Assembly (NCBI GenBank): GCA_963736445.1
Contig: CAVTOY010000001.1
Location: 204,280 to 268,279 of the forward strand
Length of the DNA: 64,000 bases
Source: Thiosocius sp963736445
GTDB taxonomy: Bacteria; Pseudomonadota; Gammaproteobacteria; Chromatiales; Chromatiaceae
Reading direction: 5' to 3'
In this document: positions 44,716-52,429 of the stretch, piece after piece
Position numbering within the stretch: the stretch's first letter is position 1
How the letters are laid out: each line of letters opens with the position of its first letter
Position numbers and translations under genes: made by a program
The notes under the pieces: generated by a model
Seen by the model: the letters and a program-made list of their open reading frames with translations, nothing else
Told to the model about the DNA's origin: nothing
Database searches by the model: none

Positions 44716-46257
44716 ATGACACCCGCGAGCCTGAGTATCTTTGCCAGCCGCCTCGACGCCGTATGCGAGGAGATGGGGCTGGTGCTGCGCAATGCCGCTT
44801 TCTCGCCGAATATCCGCGATCGCCTAGATTTCTCCTGCGCGGTGTTCGACGCATCCGGTCAGTTGTGTGCTCAGGCGGCACACATCCCGGTGCATCTCGG
44901 CAGCATGGCGTTTGCCATGCAGGATATCGTTGCCGGCATAGATTGGCAGCCGGGTGATCAGGTCATGCTCAACGATCCTTACCTCGGCGGCACACATCTG
45001 CCGGACGTCACGCTGATTGCGCCGGTGTTCGTGGACTCTGGGTTGCAGGCCTTTGTCGTCAATCGGGCCCATCATGCGGATATCGGTGCGGCGTCGCCCG
45101 GGTCCATGCCGATCTCGTCTCACCTGGATGAAGAGGGGGTGGTGATCGAACCTTCCCATCTGGCACGCGGCAATGTAATCGTCGCCGAACAGCTGCGTCG
45201 GGTCACCGCTGCGACCCGCAACAGTGCCGAAGCGGCGGGTGACTTCGCCGCACAGGTCGCGGCCAACCGCGCCGGCGCTGCGCGTCTCGGTGAACTGATC
45301 GCGCGCTACGGAAGCGCGATCTTCGCCGACGCGATAAAGGCACTGAATTCCTATGCCGAGCGCCTGGCCCGTGAATCGCTCAGCGACATACCCGACGGGA
45401 CCTACCGGTTCACGGATTATCTCGATGATGACGGCCAGGGACATCGCGATATACCGATCTGCCTGACGCTGGAGGTGTCCGGCCAGCAGGTGCGTGCGGA
45501 TTTCACCGGCACCGCCGCGCAGGTCAGTGGCAACGTCAACTGTCCGCTGGCGGTCGCGGCCGCGGCGGTATATTACGTATTCCGATGCCTTATGCCGCCG
45601 CAAACGCCGGCCTGTGCCGGTGCCTTCCGGCCGATCGGCCTGCATGCGCCGCCGGGTTGTCTTCTCAACGCCCGCAAACCCGCCGCGGTGGCGGCCGGCA
45701 ATGTGGAGACCAGCACACGCGTGGTCGATGTCGTGCTGGGCGCGCTCGCCCAGGCCATCCCCGATCGCGTGCCGGCGGCCAGCCATGGCAGCATGAACAA
45801 TCTGGCGATGGGTAATGCCGGCCCCGGGGTCGCCTGGGACTACTACGAGACGATCGGTGGGGGCATGGGCGCCGGTCGCCACGGCGGCGGCCTGGATGGC
45901 CGACAGACACACATGACTAACACCCTGAATACCCCGATTGAGGTCTTGGAGAGTCGTTTCCCGCTACGCGTCCTGCGTTATCAGCTTCGTCGCGAGTCGG
46001 GCGGTGACGGCGCGCGTCGCGGTGGCGACGGCCTGGTGCGCGAGTTCGAGTTTCTGGGCGCGGCACATTTCACACTGTTGACCGAGCGGCGCCACCATGC
46101 GCCCTGGGGCAGCGCGGGGGGAGGGGATGCCAAGCCGGGGGTCAATTTGCTCAACGGCCAGCCGCTGCCGGCGAAATGTGAGGGTGAGCTGGGTCTCGGC
46201 GATCGGCTGCGCATCGAGACACCCGGGGGAGGGGGCCACGGCAAGGTCAAGCGCTGA
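44716..46257 (+). CDS. hydantoinase B/oxoprolinase family protein
   Basis: A 513-residue HyuB-type protein: LVLRNAAFSPNIRDRLDFSC, VMLNDPYLGGTHLPDVTLI, FVVNRAHHADIGAASPGS and a C-terminal ETPGGGGHGK are family hallmarks. HyuB normally pairs with HyuA to open hydantoin or 5-oxoproline rings using ATP. No HyuA gene is next to it, so the partner is elsewhere or it acts alone. GGAG lies five bases before the ATG. Confidence 0.92.
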   Translation: MTPASLSIFASRLDAVCEEMGLVLRNAAFSPNIRDRLDFSCAVFDASGQLCAQAAHIPVHLGSMAFAMQDIVAGIDWQPGDQVMLNDPYLGGTHLPDVTLIAPVFVDSGLQAFVVNRAHHADIGAASPGSMPISSHLDEEGVVIEPSHLARGNVIVAEQLRRVTAATRNSAEAAGDFAAQVAANRAGAARLGELIARYGSAIFADAIKALNSYAERLARESLSDIPDGTYRFTDYLDDDGQGHRDIPICLTLEVSGQQVRADFTGTAAQVSGNVNCPLAVAAAAVYYVFRCLMPPQTPACAGAFRPIGLHAPPGCLLNARKPAAVAAGNVETSTRVVDVVLGALAQAIPDRVPAASHGSMNNLAMGNAGPGVAWDYYETIGGGMGAGRHGGGLDGRQTHMTNTLNTPIEVLESRFPLRVLRYQLRRESGGDGARRGGDGLVREFEFLGAAHFTLLTERRHHAPWGSAGGGDAKPGVNLLNGQPLPAKCEGELGLGDRLRIETPGGGGHGKVKR

Positions 46258-46552
46258 GGGTCGAGGAGCAGCCTGTCGGACTTAACGCTGTTTGGCTGCA
46301 AATCCCTGGATAGCGATCAACCTCGCTTATCCTCCTTGTCGAATAGCCGGGCTACTCTCCTCAGGCGATCATATGATTCGATTCGCTCCCGGTGATTCTC
46401 GCCGCAAACGGTCAAGCCCGACTGGCTGCTAGGTCGATCGGCGCTATGATCATCCATCCGAAACCAACACGCTGACCGTGGGGATGCACTGAGATGGGCC
46501 GACTCTGCCAGACCGCGATAATCCGGCCGCTGGCCCCCCGACTTACGGCCTG

Positions 46553-46572
46553 CGGGCGACCGTCGTCGCCCG
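46553..46572 (+). promoter_or_regulatory. strong hairpin just before the amidotransferase start
   Basis: CGGGCGAC-CGTC-GTCGCCCG is a perfect 8-bp stem with a tetraloop, ending 12 bases before the ATG and touching the only weak ribosome site (GGGA, 46572-46575). The rest of the 327-base gap 46258-46584 shows a possible -10 (TATGAT, 46445-46450) and no gene I would support. Confidence 0.5.
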
Positions 46573-46584
46573 GGACCCGCTAGC

Positions 46585-48363
46585 ATGTGCGGCATCTGCG
46601 GTGAGCTGCGCCTCGACGGGACCGCGATAGCGCCCGGGCTGATGGAGCGCATGCTGCCGGCGCTGGAGCGGCGTGGACCGGATGACGCTGGCACCTGGTA
46701 TGCACAGCAGGTGGCCCTGGGTCATCGGCGCCTGTCGATTATCGATTTGTCGAGCCGCTCGCATCAGCCGATGGTCGATGGCGAACTCAGCCTGGTGTTC
46801 AACGGGGCGATCTATAATTACCGTGACCTGCGCGCCGAGTTGACGTCGAAGGGACACAGCTTCGTCTCCGACGGCGACACCGAGGTCATCCTCAAGGCCT
46901 ATCGCGAATGGGGCGAAGACTGCCCTGCGCGTCTGCACGGTATGTTCGCGTTCGCGATCTGGGATGGTGGCCGGGGTTGCCTGTTCGCGGCGCGTGACCG
47001 TTTCGGTATCAAGCCGTTCTACTTTGCACTGAACGCCGAGCGATTTCGGTTCGCCTCCAACACGCAGGCGCTGCTCGCCGGCGGCGGTATCGACACCGCC
47101 ATCGATCCGGTCGGTCTGCATTTCCAATACACGCTGCACGCAGTGATTCCGGCGCCGACGACCATTCTGCGTGGCGTGCGCAAGCTCGAGCCGGCGCACA
47201 GCCTGACGATCCTGGCCGATGGCGGGCAGAGGTTGAAACGTTACTGGGACCTGGATGCAACCCGCGGTCGCGAGCCCTCCAGCGAACAGGACTGGGTCGA
47301 CGCAACGCACCATGCCCTGCTGGAGGCCGTGCGCAGGCGCAACGATGTCGCGGACGTGCCGGTCGGGGTATTGCTGTCGGGCGGGTTGGACTCGAGTCTC
47401 CTGGTTGCGCTCTTGGCGGAAATTGGGGTCCGGGATTTCCACACCTTTTCGGTCGGGTTCGAGGACCAGCCGGAGGAAAAAGGCAGCGAATTCGAATACT
47501 CGGATCAAGTGGTCGAACGCTATCGGCCAATTCACCACAAGTTTCTGGTACCCAACGACCAGGTACTCAAACGCCTGCCCGAGGCGGTCGATGCGATGGC
47601 AGAGCCGATGTTCGGTCAGGACGCGGTGGCCTTTTATCTCCTCTCTGAGCAGGTCTCAAAGCACATCAAGGTGGTGCAGTCGGGGCAGGGGGCGGACGAG
47701 GTCTTCGGCGGCTATTTCTGGTACCCGCGCATGCTCGCCGAGACTCAGGGCTCGCGCCTGGAAAGGTTTCGCAAACACTATTTCGATCGTGACCATGACG
47801 AATATTTGCGCATGGTGACCGAGCCCTACCGCGGCGCCGACCACACGGCCGCCTACATCGCCGCGCGTCTCGACGATGCGCTGTCAGACGATTTTCTCGA
47901 TGCGGTGCTGAAACTCGACGTGACGACCCTGATCGTCGATGACCCGGTAAAACGGGTCGATAATATGACGATGGCTTGGGGGCTCGAGGCCCGCGTGCCC
48001 TTCCTCGACCATCTGTTGGTCGAGGTCGCCGCGCGGTGTCCGTCGCCAATCAAGCTGCAGTCCGGGGGGAAGCACCTGCTGAAGCGGATCGCGCGTGGCA
48101 TCGTGCCGGACGCGGTGATCGATCGACCGAAGGGTTATTTCCCGATGCCTGCGCTGAAATATGTGCGCGGCGAGTTCTTGGAGTTCATGCGCGCCATCCT
48201 CGACTCGCGGGCCTGTCGCGAGCGCGGGCTATTCGATCGCGATTATGTCGATCGCCTTCTGGAGGCGCCGGAGATGCACCATACGCGGATTATGGGCAGC
48301 AAGCTCTGGCATCTGTCGCTATTGGAGTTCTGGCTGCAGCGGCATATCGACGGCGTCCCTTGA
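46585..48363 (+). CDS. N-acetylglutaminylglutamine amidotransferase-type asparagine synthase homologue
   Basis: A 592-residue protein with an N-terminal class II glutaminase domain (Cys2 nucleophile, MCGICGELRLDG; ALERRGPDDAGTW) and a C-terminal ATP-pyrophosphatase domain with the PP-loop SGGLDSS at residues 265-271. The sequence, in particular HAVIPAPTTILRGVRKL and VVQSGQGADEVFGGYFWYP, matches the TIGR03104 group that amidates N-acetylglutaminylglutamine to the osmolyte NAGGN. The dipeptide synthetase gene that usually adjoins it is absent here, so the specific substrate is inferred. Confidence 0.85.
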   Translation: MCGICGELRLDGTAIAPGLMERMLPALERRGPDDAGTWYAQQVALGHRRLSIIDLSSRSHQPMVDGELSLVFNGAIYNYRDLRAELTSKGHSFVSDGDTEVILKAYREWGEDCPARLHGMFAFAIWDGGRGCLFAARDRFGIKPFYFALNAERFRFASNTQALLAGGGIDTAIDPVGLHFQYTLHAVIPAPTTILRGVRKLEPAHSLTILADGGQRLKRYWDLDATRGREPSSEQDWVDATHHALLEAVRRRNDVADVPVGVLLSGGLDSSLLVALLAEIGVRDFHTFSVGFEDQPEEKGSEFEYSDQVVERYRPIHHKFLVPNDQVLKRLPEAVDAMAEPMFGQDAVAFYLLSEQVSKHIKVVQSGQGADEVFGGYFWYPRMLAETQGSRLERFRKHYFDRDHDEYLRMVTEPYRGADHTAAYIAARLDDALSDDFLDAVLKLDVTTLIVDDPVKRVDNMTMAWGLEARVPFLDHLLVEVAARCPSPIKLQSGGKHLLKRIARGIVPDAVIDRPKGYFPMPALKYVRGEFLEFMRAILDSRACRERGLFDRDYVDRLLEAPEMHHTRIMGSKLWHLSLLEFWLQRHIDGVP

Positions 48364-48491
48364 GCCTTTGAGGATTGCCCGACAAGTGTCGCGGGTTAAG
48401 TGCGATAACGACTGATAAACTCATAACTACGAAAACCTAATCATTCGGACGCGCTTGGCTGTCCGATCGACGCAAACCCTGAGGTGCTGAA

Positions 48492-48833
48492 ATGGATGTG
48501 CTTGACAGAATCAAAGAGCAGGTCGAGAACAACCCGGTCATCATTTACATGAAGGGGACGCCACAGTTCCCACAATGCGGCTTTTCGTCGCGTGCCGCGG
48601 CGGCACTGCAAGACTGTGGCACAAAGTTCGCCTACGTCAATGTGTTGGCGGATCCAGAGATCTTCGAAAACCTACCGCGCTTCGCCGACTGGCCCACGTT
48701 CCCGCAGGTCTACATCGACGGTGAACTGGTCGGCGGTTGTGACATCACGCTGGAAATGCACGGCAGCGGCGACCTGCAAAAGGCGGTCGCCGAGGCGGCG
48801 AAGAAATGGCCTGCGGAGGAATCCGAGGGATGA
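48492..48833 (+). CDS. grxD: monothiol glutaredoxin
   Basis: A 113-residue Grx4-type monothiol glutaredoxin with the CGFS site at Cys29 (FPQCGFSSR), WPTFPQVYIDGELVGG and GGCDITLEMH. These proteins bind a glutathione-ligated 2Fe-2S cluster and pass it on in Fe-S assembly. It has its own candidate terminator downstream and an inverted repeat (TCGGAC/GTCCGA, 48445-48466) in its leader. Confidence 0.96.
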   Translation: MDVLDRIKEQVENNPVIIYMKGTPQFPQCGFSSRAAAALQDCGTKFAYVNVLADPEIFENLPRFADWPTFPQVYIDGELVGGCDITLEMHGSGDLQKAVAEAAKKWPAEESEG

Positions 48834-48860
48834 GCGGTGGATCGGTCGGCAGAGCGGCGA

Positions 48861-48880
48861 GGCGGCATAGGCCGCCGTCT
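48861..48880 (+). terminator. candidate grxD terminator
   Basis: GGCGGC-ATAG-GCCGCC, 27 bases after the grxD stop, followed by GTCTTT. The stem is strong and the T-run short. Confidence 0.45.
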
Positions 48881-48983
48881 TTGCGATACGGTTTAATCGC
48901 CAGCGGACCAGCAGGTGCGATCCCTCATCCCCAGAGAGCCCGAGCAGGGTCGCGCGCTCCGTCCTCTTGATTTCTTCGGGCCG

Positions 48984-49655
48984 TCAGCCTTCCGTCACTT
49001 GGCTCAGCCAAGGCCGGTCGTCGGTCAGCGAGTTCCAACGATTGACGATGTGACAAAAGAGCTCAGCGGTCTTCTCGGTATCGTACAGGGCCGAATGCGC
49101 CTCGGTGGCATTCCACGCAATGCCGGCGGCAATTATGCTTCTGGCGAGTACCGTCTGGCCAAAGGCCAGACCAGCCAACGTCACTGTGTCGAACGTGCTG
49201 AAAGGGTGAAAGGGATTGCGTTTGTAGGCCGTACGCTCGACCGCGGCATTGATGAACCCCAGGTCAAAAAACGCATTGTGGCCGACCAGGATGGCCCGCT
49301 TGCAGCCGCTCGCCTTGACGGCCGCGCGGATCGGTCCGAAGACCTGGTCGAGGGCCTCGCGCTCGGGCACGGCGCCGCGGAACGGGTGATCCGGGTCGAT
49401 ACCGTTGAAGGCGAGCGCCTTGGCATCGAGGTTGGCCCCGCTGAAGGGTTGCACGTGGCAGCTGATTGTCTGTGCCGGTCCAAGTCGTCCCTGGTCGTCA
49501 ATTTGCAGGATCACGGCGGCAATCTCCAGCAATGCGTCCGTCTGCGCATTGAACCCGCCGGTCTCCACATCCACGACCACCGGCAGGTAGCCGCGGAATC
49601 GGCGGTTGATGGCCGTGTTATAGGTGATGTCTTTCACCCGCCGCAGGATACCCAA
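48984..49655 (-). CDS. rnt: ribonuclease T
   Basis: A 223-residue DEDDh exonuclease that trims tRNA and other RNA 3' ends. The Exo I motif is VVVDVETGGF (Asp29, Glu31), Exo II VGHNAFFDLGF and Exo III EAHSALYDTE. There is no ATG in the N-terminal region. TTG at 49655 and GTG at 49637 are both possible; the former shares its first base with the ATG of the divergent gene. Confidence 0.93.
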   Translation of the reverse strand: MGILRRVKDITYNTAINRRFRGYLPVVVDVETGGFNAQTDALLEIAAVILQIDDQGRLGPAQTISCHVQPFSGANLDAKALAFNGIDPDHPFRGAVPEREALDQVFGPIRAAVKASGCKRAILVGHNAFFDLGFINAAVERTAYKRNPFHPFSTFDTVTLAGLAFGQTVLARSIIAAGIAWNATEAHSALYDTEKTAELFCHIVNRWNSLTDDRPWLSQVTEG

Positions 49656-50548
49656 TGCGCTGCGCGATAGCGAAACCGCGGGCCGGTCTGATGGCGACGC
49701 TGTACTTCGCGCTGCTGCTCGCCCTGGGCTTGCCGTCGCCAGCCGCCGCCGATGTCCTTGTCTATCGCATCAGCCGCGCCGATCTCTCCGCGCCGAGTTA
49801 TCTGATTGGCACCATGCACAGCGAGGATCCCCGGGTGACGGAGCTGCTGCCGCAGTTCGTGCCCTTGATCGAGGAGGTGGATGTGGTCGCGGTAGAGCTG
49901 CTGCCCGATGCGGTCACCATGCTGGCTGTTGGTGCGGCCACGCTGCTGCCTCAGGACCAGAGCCTGCGCGGCTTGATCGGGCCGGAGCAATTCGGTGCGC
50001 TGGTCGATGCGGCTTCGGCCCTTGGACTCGACAGCGAAGTGCTGAATCGACTCAAACCCTGGGCCGCTGCGGCCGTGATGGGCATGCCGGCCGCAGAGAC
50101 CGGACGCTTCCTCGACATGGAAATCTATCTGGCCGCGCTGGAGCGGCATCGTCGTGTAGTGGGTCTGGAAAGCGCGGCAGAACAGTTGGCGGTGTTCGAA
50201 GGTATGCCGACAGGGCTGCAGCTGATCCTGCTGGGCGAGATGATAAAAAATGCGGAGCAGCTACCGGGGCTCCTGGAGGACCTGACCTCCGCCTACCTGC
50301 GCGGCGATCTCGCGGTGATCGATGAGGTCGCCCGGGCCCAGTATGCCGAGATGCCGCCGGCGGTCATACGCTGGTTCGATAAGGCATTGATCGACGAACG
50401 CAACGTCCGTATGTTGGCCAGAACGTCTGAGCTGTTGCAGGCGAATGCGGTGCTTATCGCGGTCGGCGCGATGCACCTGGGTGGAGAATCGGGGCTGGTC
50501 GAGGGGCTGCGTGGCCAGGGATTTCGGGTCGAACGCTGGCGCGGATGA
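49655..50548 (+). CDS. TraB/GumN family protein
   Basis: A 297-residue exported protein of the TraB/GumN (Tiki-like) family. A signal peptide ends near AAADV. The first family motif is SYLIGTMHSEDPRV with a GxxH element, and the last is LIAVGAMHLGGESGLVEGL. Some family members are metal-dependent proteases; activity here is inferred. AGGA lies six bases before the ATG at 49655, supporting this start over an internal ATG at 49691. Confidence 0.9.
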   Translation: MRCAIAKPRAGLMATLYFALLLALGLPSPAAADVLVYRISRADLSAPSYLIGTMHSEDPRVTELLPQFVPLIEEVDVVAVELLPDAVTMLAVGAATLLPQDQSLRGLIGPEQFGALVDAASALGLDSEVLNRLKPWAAAAVMGMPAAETGRFLDMEIYLAALERHRRVVGLESAAEQLAVFEGMPTGLQLILLGEMIKNAEQLPGLLEDLTSAYLRGDLAVIDEVARAQYAEMPPAVIRWFDKALIDERNVRMLARTSELLQANAVLIAVGAMHLGGESGLVEGLRGQGFRVERWRG

Positions 50549-50776
50549 GGACGCCGAAACGGCCCGGTATGCAAATTTCACCGTTTTTCGTCGCGAGGGT
50601 GTCGAGACGCCGGCATGGCGGGGCGCACGCAGTGAAAGACGGTGAAGGCGTAGCGGACACTACGTCGAACCGGCTGCAGCGAGTGCCCCCCGTTGGGACG
50701 AGTGTATCGCCGCCCGCAGCAGGAAATCGGTGAGATTTGCGGGCTGGCCGCGCTGTCTTGTGACTGACGGCGTGCC

Positions 50777-50782
50777 TATAAT
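50777..50782 (+). promoter_or_regulatory. -10 element upstream of mlaA
   Basis: A perfect TATAAT 61 bases before the mlaA ATG, with no convincing -35 at 16-18 bases. Initiation near 50789 would leave a leader of about 54 bases. Confidence 0.5.
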
Positions 50783-50842
50783 GCGGGAAGCCGGGCGAGG
50801 GGACACTCGATCCGGCGGATCACCAAAAACAAGGAAAAATCG

Positions 50843-51619
50843 ATGAAGTCAGCTGCCTTGTTCTGCAAGACGGCGCGGTGGTTTTTGCTCGGGGCGATAC
50901 TGGGCATCGCCGGCTGTGCAAGCGGTCCCTATCCTGATCCGCGAGACCCGCTGGAGGACTTGAACAGGGCGGTCTTTAGCTTCAACGATTTTCTCGATCG
51001 TGCCGCGCTGGAGCCTTTGGCGCTCGGCTACCGGATCATCACCCCAGCTCCGGTAGACAAGGGCGTTACCAACTTCTTCAATAACTTGAGTGATGTCGGC
51101 TCGGCGATCAACAACCTGCTGCAGTTAAAGGTAGGTCGCGCGTTCAGCGATGTCGGAAGGGTCGCGGTCAATACTACCCTGGGCATCCTGGGGCTCTTTG
51201 ATGTCGCGAGCAACATGAATCTGCCGCGCTACAACGAAGACTTCGGCCAGACGCTGGGCGTGTGGGGCTTCGCTGCGGGCCCCTACCTGGTGCTGCCGCT
51301 GTTTGGCCCCAGCTCCGGTCGCGATGCGGTCGGCCTGGTAGGAGATTACTTCACCGACCCAGTCACTTACATCGAGGACGACACCGTGCGCTGGGGGTTA
51401 CGCGGTCTCAATGTAATCGATACGCGGGCGGACCTGCTCAGTGCGAGCCGGGTACTTGAGCAGGCGGCACTCGATCGCTATTCGTTCGTGCGCGATGCCT
51501 TCCTGCAGCGCCGGGAGAACCTGGTCTACGACGGCAACCCGCCGGAGGAGTTCAGCTACCCGCCAGAGGAGTACGACTATCCGCCGGAGGAATACGATGC
51601 CAACCCGCCGGCGGAATAG
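50843..51619 (+). CDS. mlaA: MlaA (VacJ) family outer-membrane lipoprotein
   Basis: A 258-residue lipoprotein with lipobox IAGC (Cys25). The MlaA core is clear: DPRDPLEDLNRAVFSFNDF, VTNFFNNLSDVGSAINNLLQ, GVWGFAAGPYLVLPLFGPSS and RDAVGLVGDYFTDP. MlaA removes mislocalised phospholipid from the outer leaflet. Unusually, the C terminus ends in a three-fold heptad-like repeat (PPEEFSY, PPEEYDY, PPEEYDA). The other mla genes are not here. It has its own -10 and terminator. Confidence 0.95.
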   Translation: MKSAALFCKTARWFLLGAILGIAGCASGPYPDPRDPLEDLNRAVFSFNDFLDRAALEPLALGYRIITPAPVDKGVTNFFNNLSDVGSAINNLLQLKVGRAFSDVGRVAVNTTLGILGLFDVASNMNLPRYNEDFGQTLGVWGFAAGPYLVLPLFGPSSGRDAVGLVGDYFTDPVTYIEDDTVRWGLRGLNVIDTRADLLSASRVLEQAALDRYSFVRDAFLQRRENLVYDGNPPEEFSYPPEEYDYPPEEYDANPPAE

Positions 51620-51651
51620 GCCGAGTGCCGCCCTGGACTACGATCGAAAGG

Positions 51652-51672
51652 CCCTGCTCACGGGGTTTTTTT
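51652..51672 (+). terminator. mlaA terminator
   Basis: CCCTG-CTCA-CGGGG followed by seven T, starting 33 bases after the mlaA stop. It insulates the globule genes from mlaA transcription. Confidence 0.75.
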
Positions 51673-51749
51673 ATTGCGCCGTCCTGCCGATGCGGCGGAA
51701 CCGCAACGCAGCTCGGTGTGCGAGAAAGGGGTCGCACGAAAAAAAGTAA

Positions 51750-51778
51750 TTGACAATTTAAGCAAACTCTAAAATACT
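51750..51778 (+). promoter_or_regulatory. strong sigma-70 promoter of the first globule gene
   Basis: A perfect TTGACA (51750-51755), a 17-base AT-rich spacer and AATACT (51773-51778). A-rich sequence (GAAAAAAAG) lies just upstream, as in UP elements. Initiation near 51785 leaves a leader of about 72 bases. This is one of the best promoters in the window, as expected for an abundant structural protein. Confidence 0.7.
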
Positions 51779-51856
51779 AGATGCAGGGTCGACGGATGGC
51801 AGACGGCCCTGCAGTAAAACATCTGAGTTTGTGTTCCATTTTGGGAGATCGACGCT

Positions 51857-52279
51857 ATGAAATTCGTAAAGATTGCTGCCGCAGCAGCACTTATCGCCGC
51901 TTCGGCATCTGCATCCGCATGGTGGGGCGGCGGTCCTGGCGGTTGGGGTGGTCCTGGTGGTTGGGGCGGTAACGGCTGGGACAACAACTACAACCGTGGC
52001 TATGGCCGAGGCTATGGCTATGGCGACACCACGGGTGATTTCCTCGGTGACGCCGCCGGTGCCGGCGACTTCAGCATGAACATGTCTGGCCGTGGCAACA
52101 CCAATATGCGCGGCTACGGCAGTGGCTATGGCTACGGTGACGGTTGGGGCCGTGGGTACAACTACAGCGCACCCTACTACGGTGGCTACGGGCCCTACGG
52201 CGGCTATGCACCCTATGGCTACGGCGCGCCGATGGCACCCGTTGCTCCGCCTGCACCGCCGGCCGAGGCCGCCGAGTAA
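51857..52279 (+). CDS. sulfur globule envelope protein
   Basis: A 140-residue protein with a signal peptide ending SASASA at residue 21, followed by WWGGG and a Gly/Tyr/Asn/Trp-rich body with GYGRGYGYGD, GAGDFSMNMSGRG and APYGYGAP repeats and a Pro/Ala tail. The pattern is that of Sgp proteins that coat the periplasmic sulfur droplets of Allochromatium and relatives. They have a structural role, forming a shell around stored sulfur. GGGAG lies before the ATG. The core is closely similar to the next gene. Confidence 0.88.
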   Translation: MKFVKIAAAAALIAASASASAWWGGGPGGWGGPGGWGGNGWDNNYNRGYGRGYGYGDTTGDFLGDAAGAGDFSMNMSGRGNTNMRGYGSGYGYGDGWGRGYNYSAPYYGGYGPYGGYAPYGYGAPMAPVAPPAPPAEAAE

Positions 52280-52333
52280 TCGCCTACCGGCCGTGCTGGG
52301 ACGCATCGTTGCACAAGGATGTGCGCAGCGCAG

Positions 52334-52371
52334 TCCGGGAATCACGCTGTCGATACGGCGTGATACCCGGG
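52334..52371 (+). promoter_or_regulatory. long hairpin between the two globule genes
   Basis: ATCACGC (52341-52347) pairs with GCGTGAT (52358-52364); beyond one A/A mismatch CCGGG (52335-52339) pairs with CCCGG (52366-52370), and T52334/G52371 wobble. It has a 10-base loop and no T-run. It probably protects the upstream message or partly blocks readthrough, setting the two genes at different levels. Confidence 0.6.
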
Positions 52372-52429
52372 ATGGGGTTGTAAGGCCACCCGAAACCTTC
52401 CGTCGAAAATTTACTTGGGGACCGATCAA

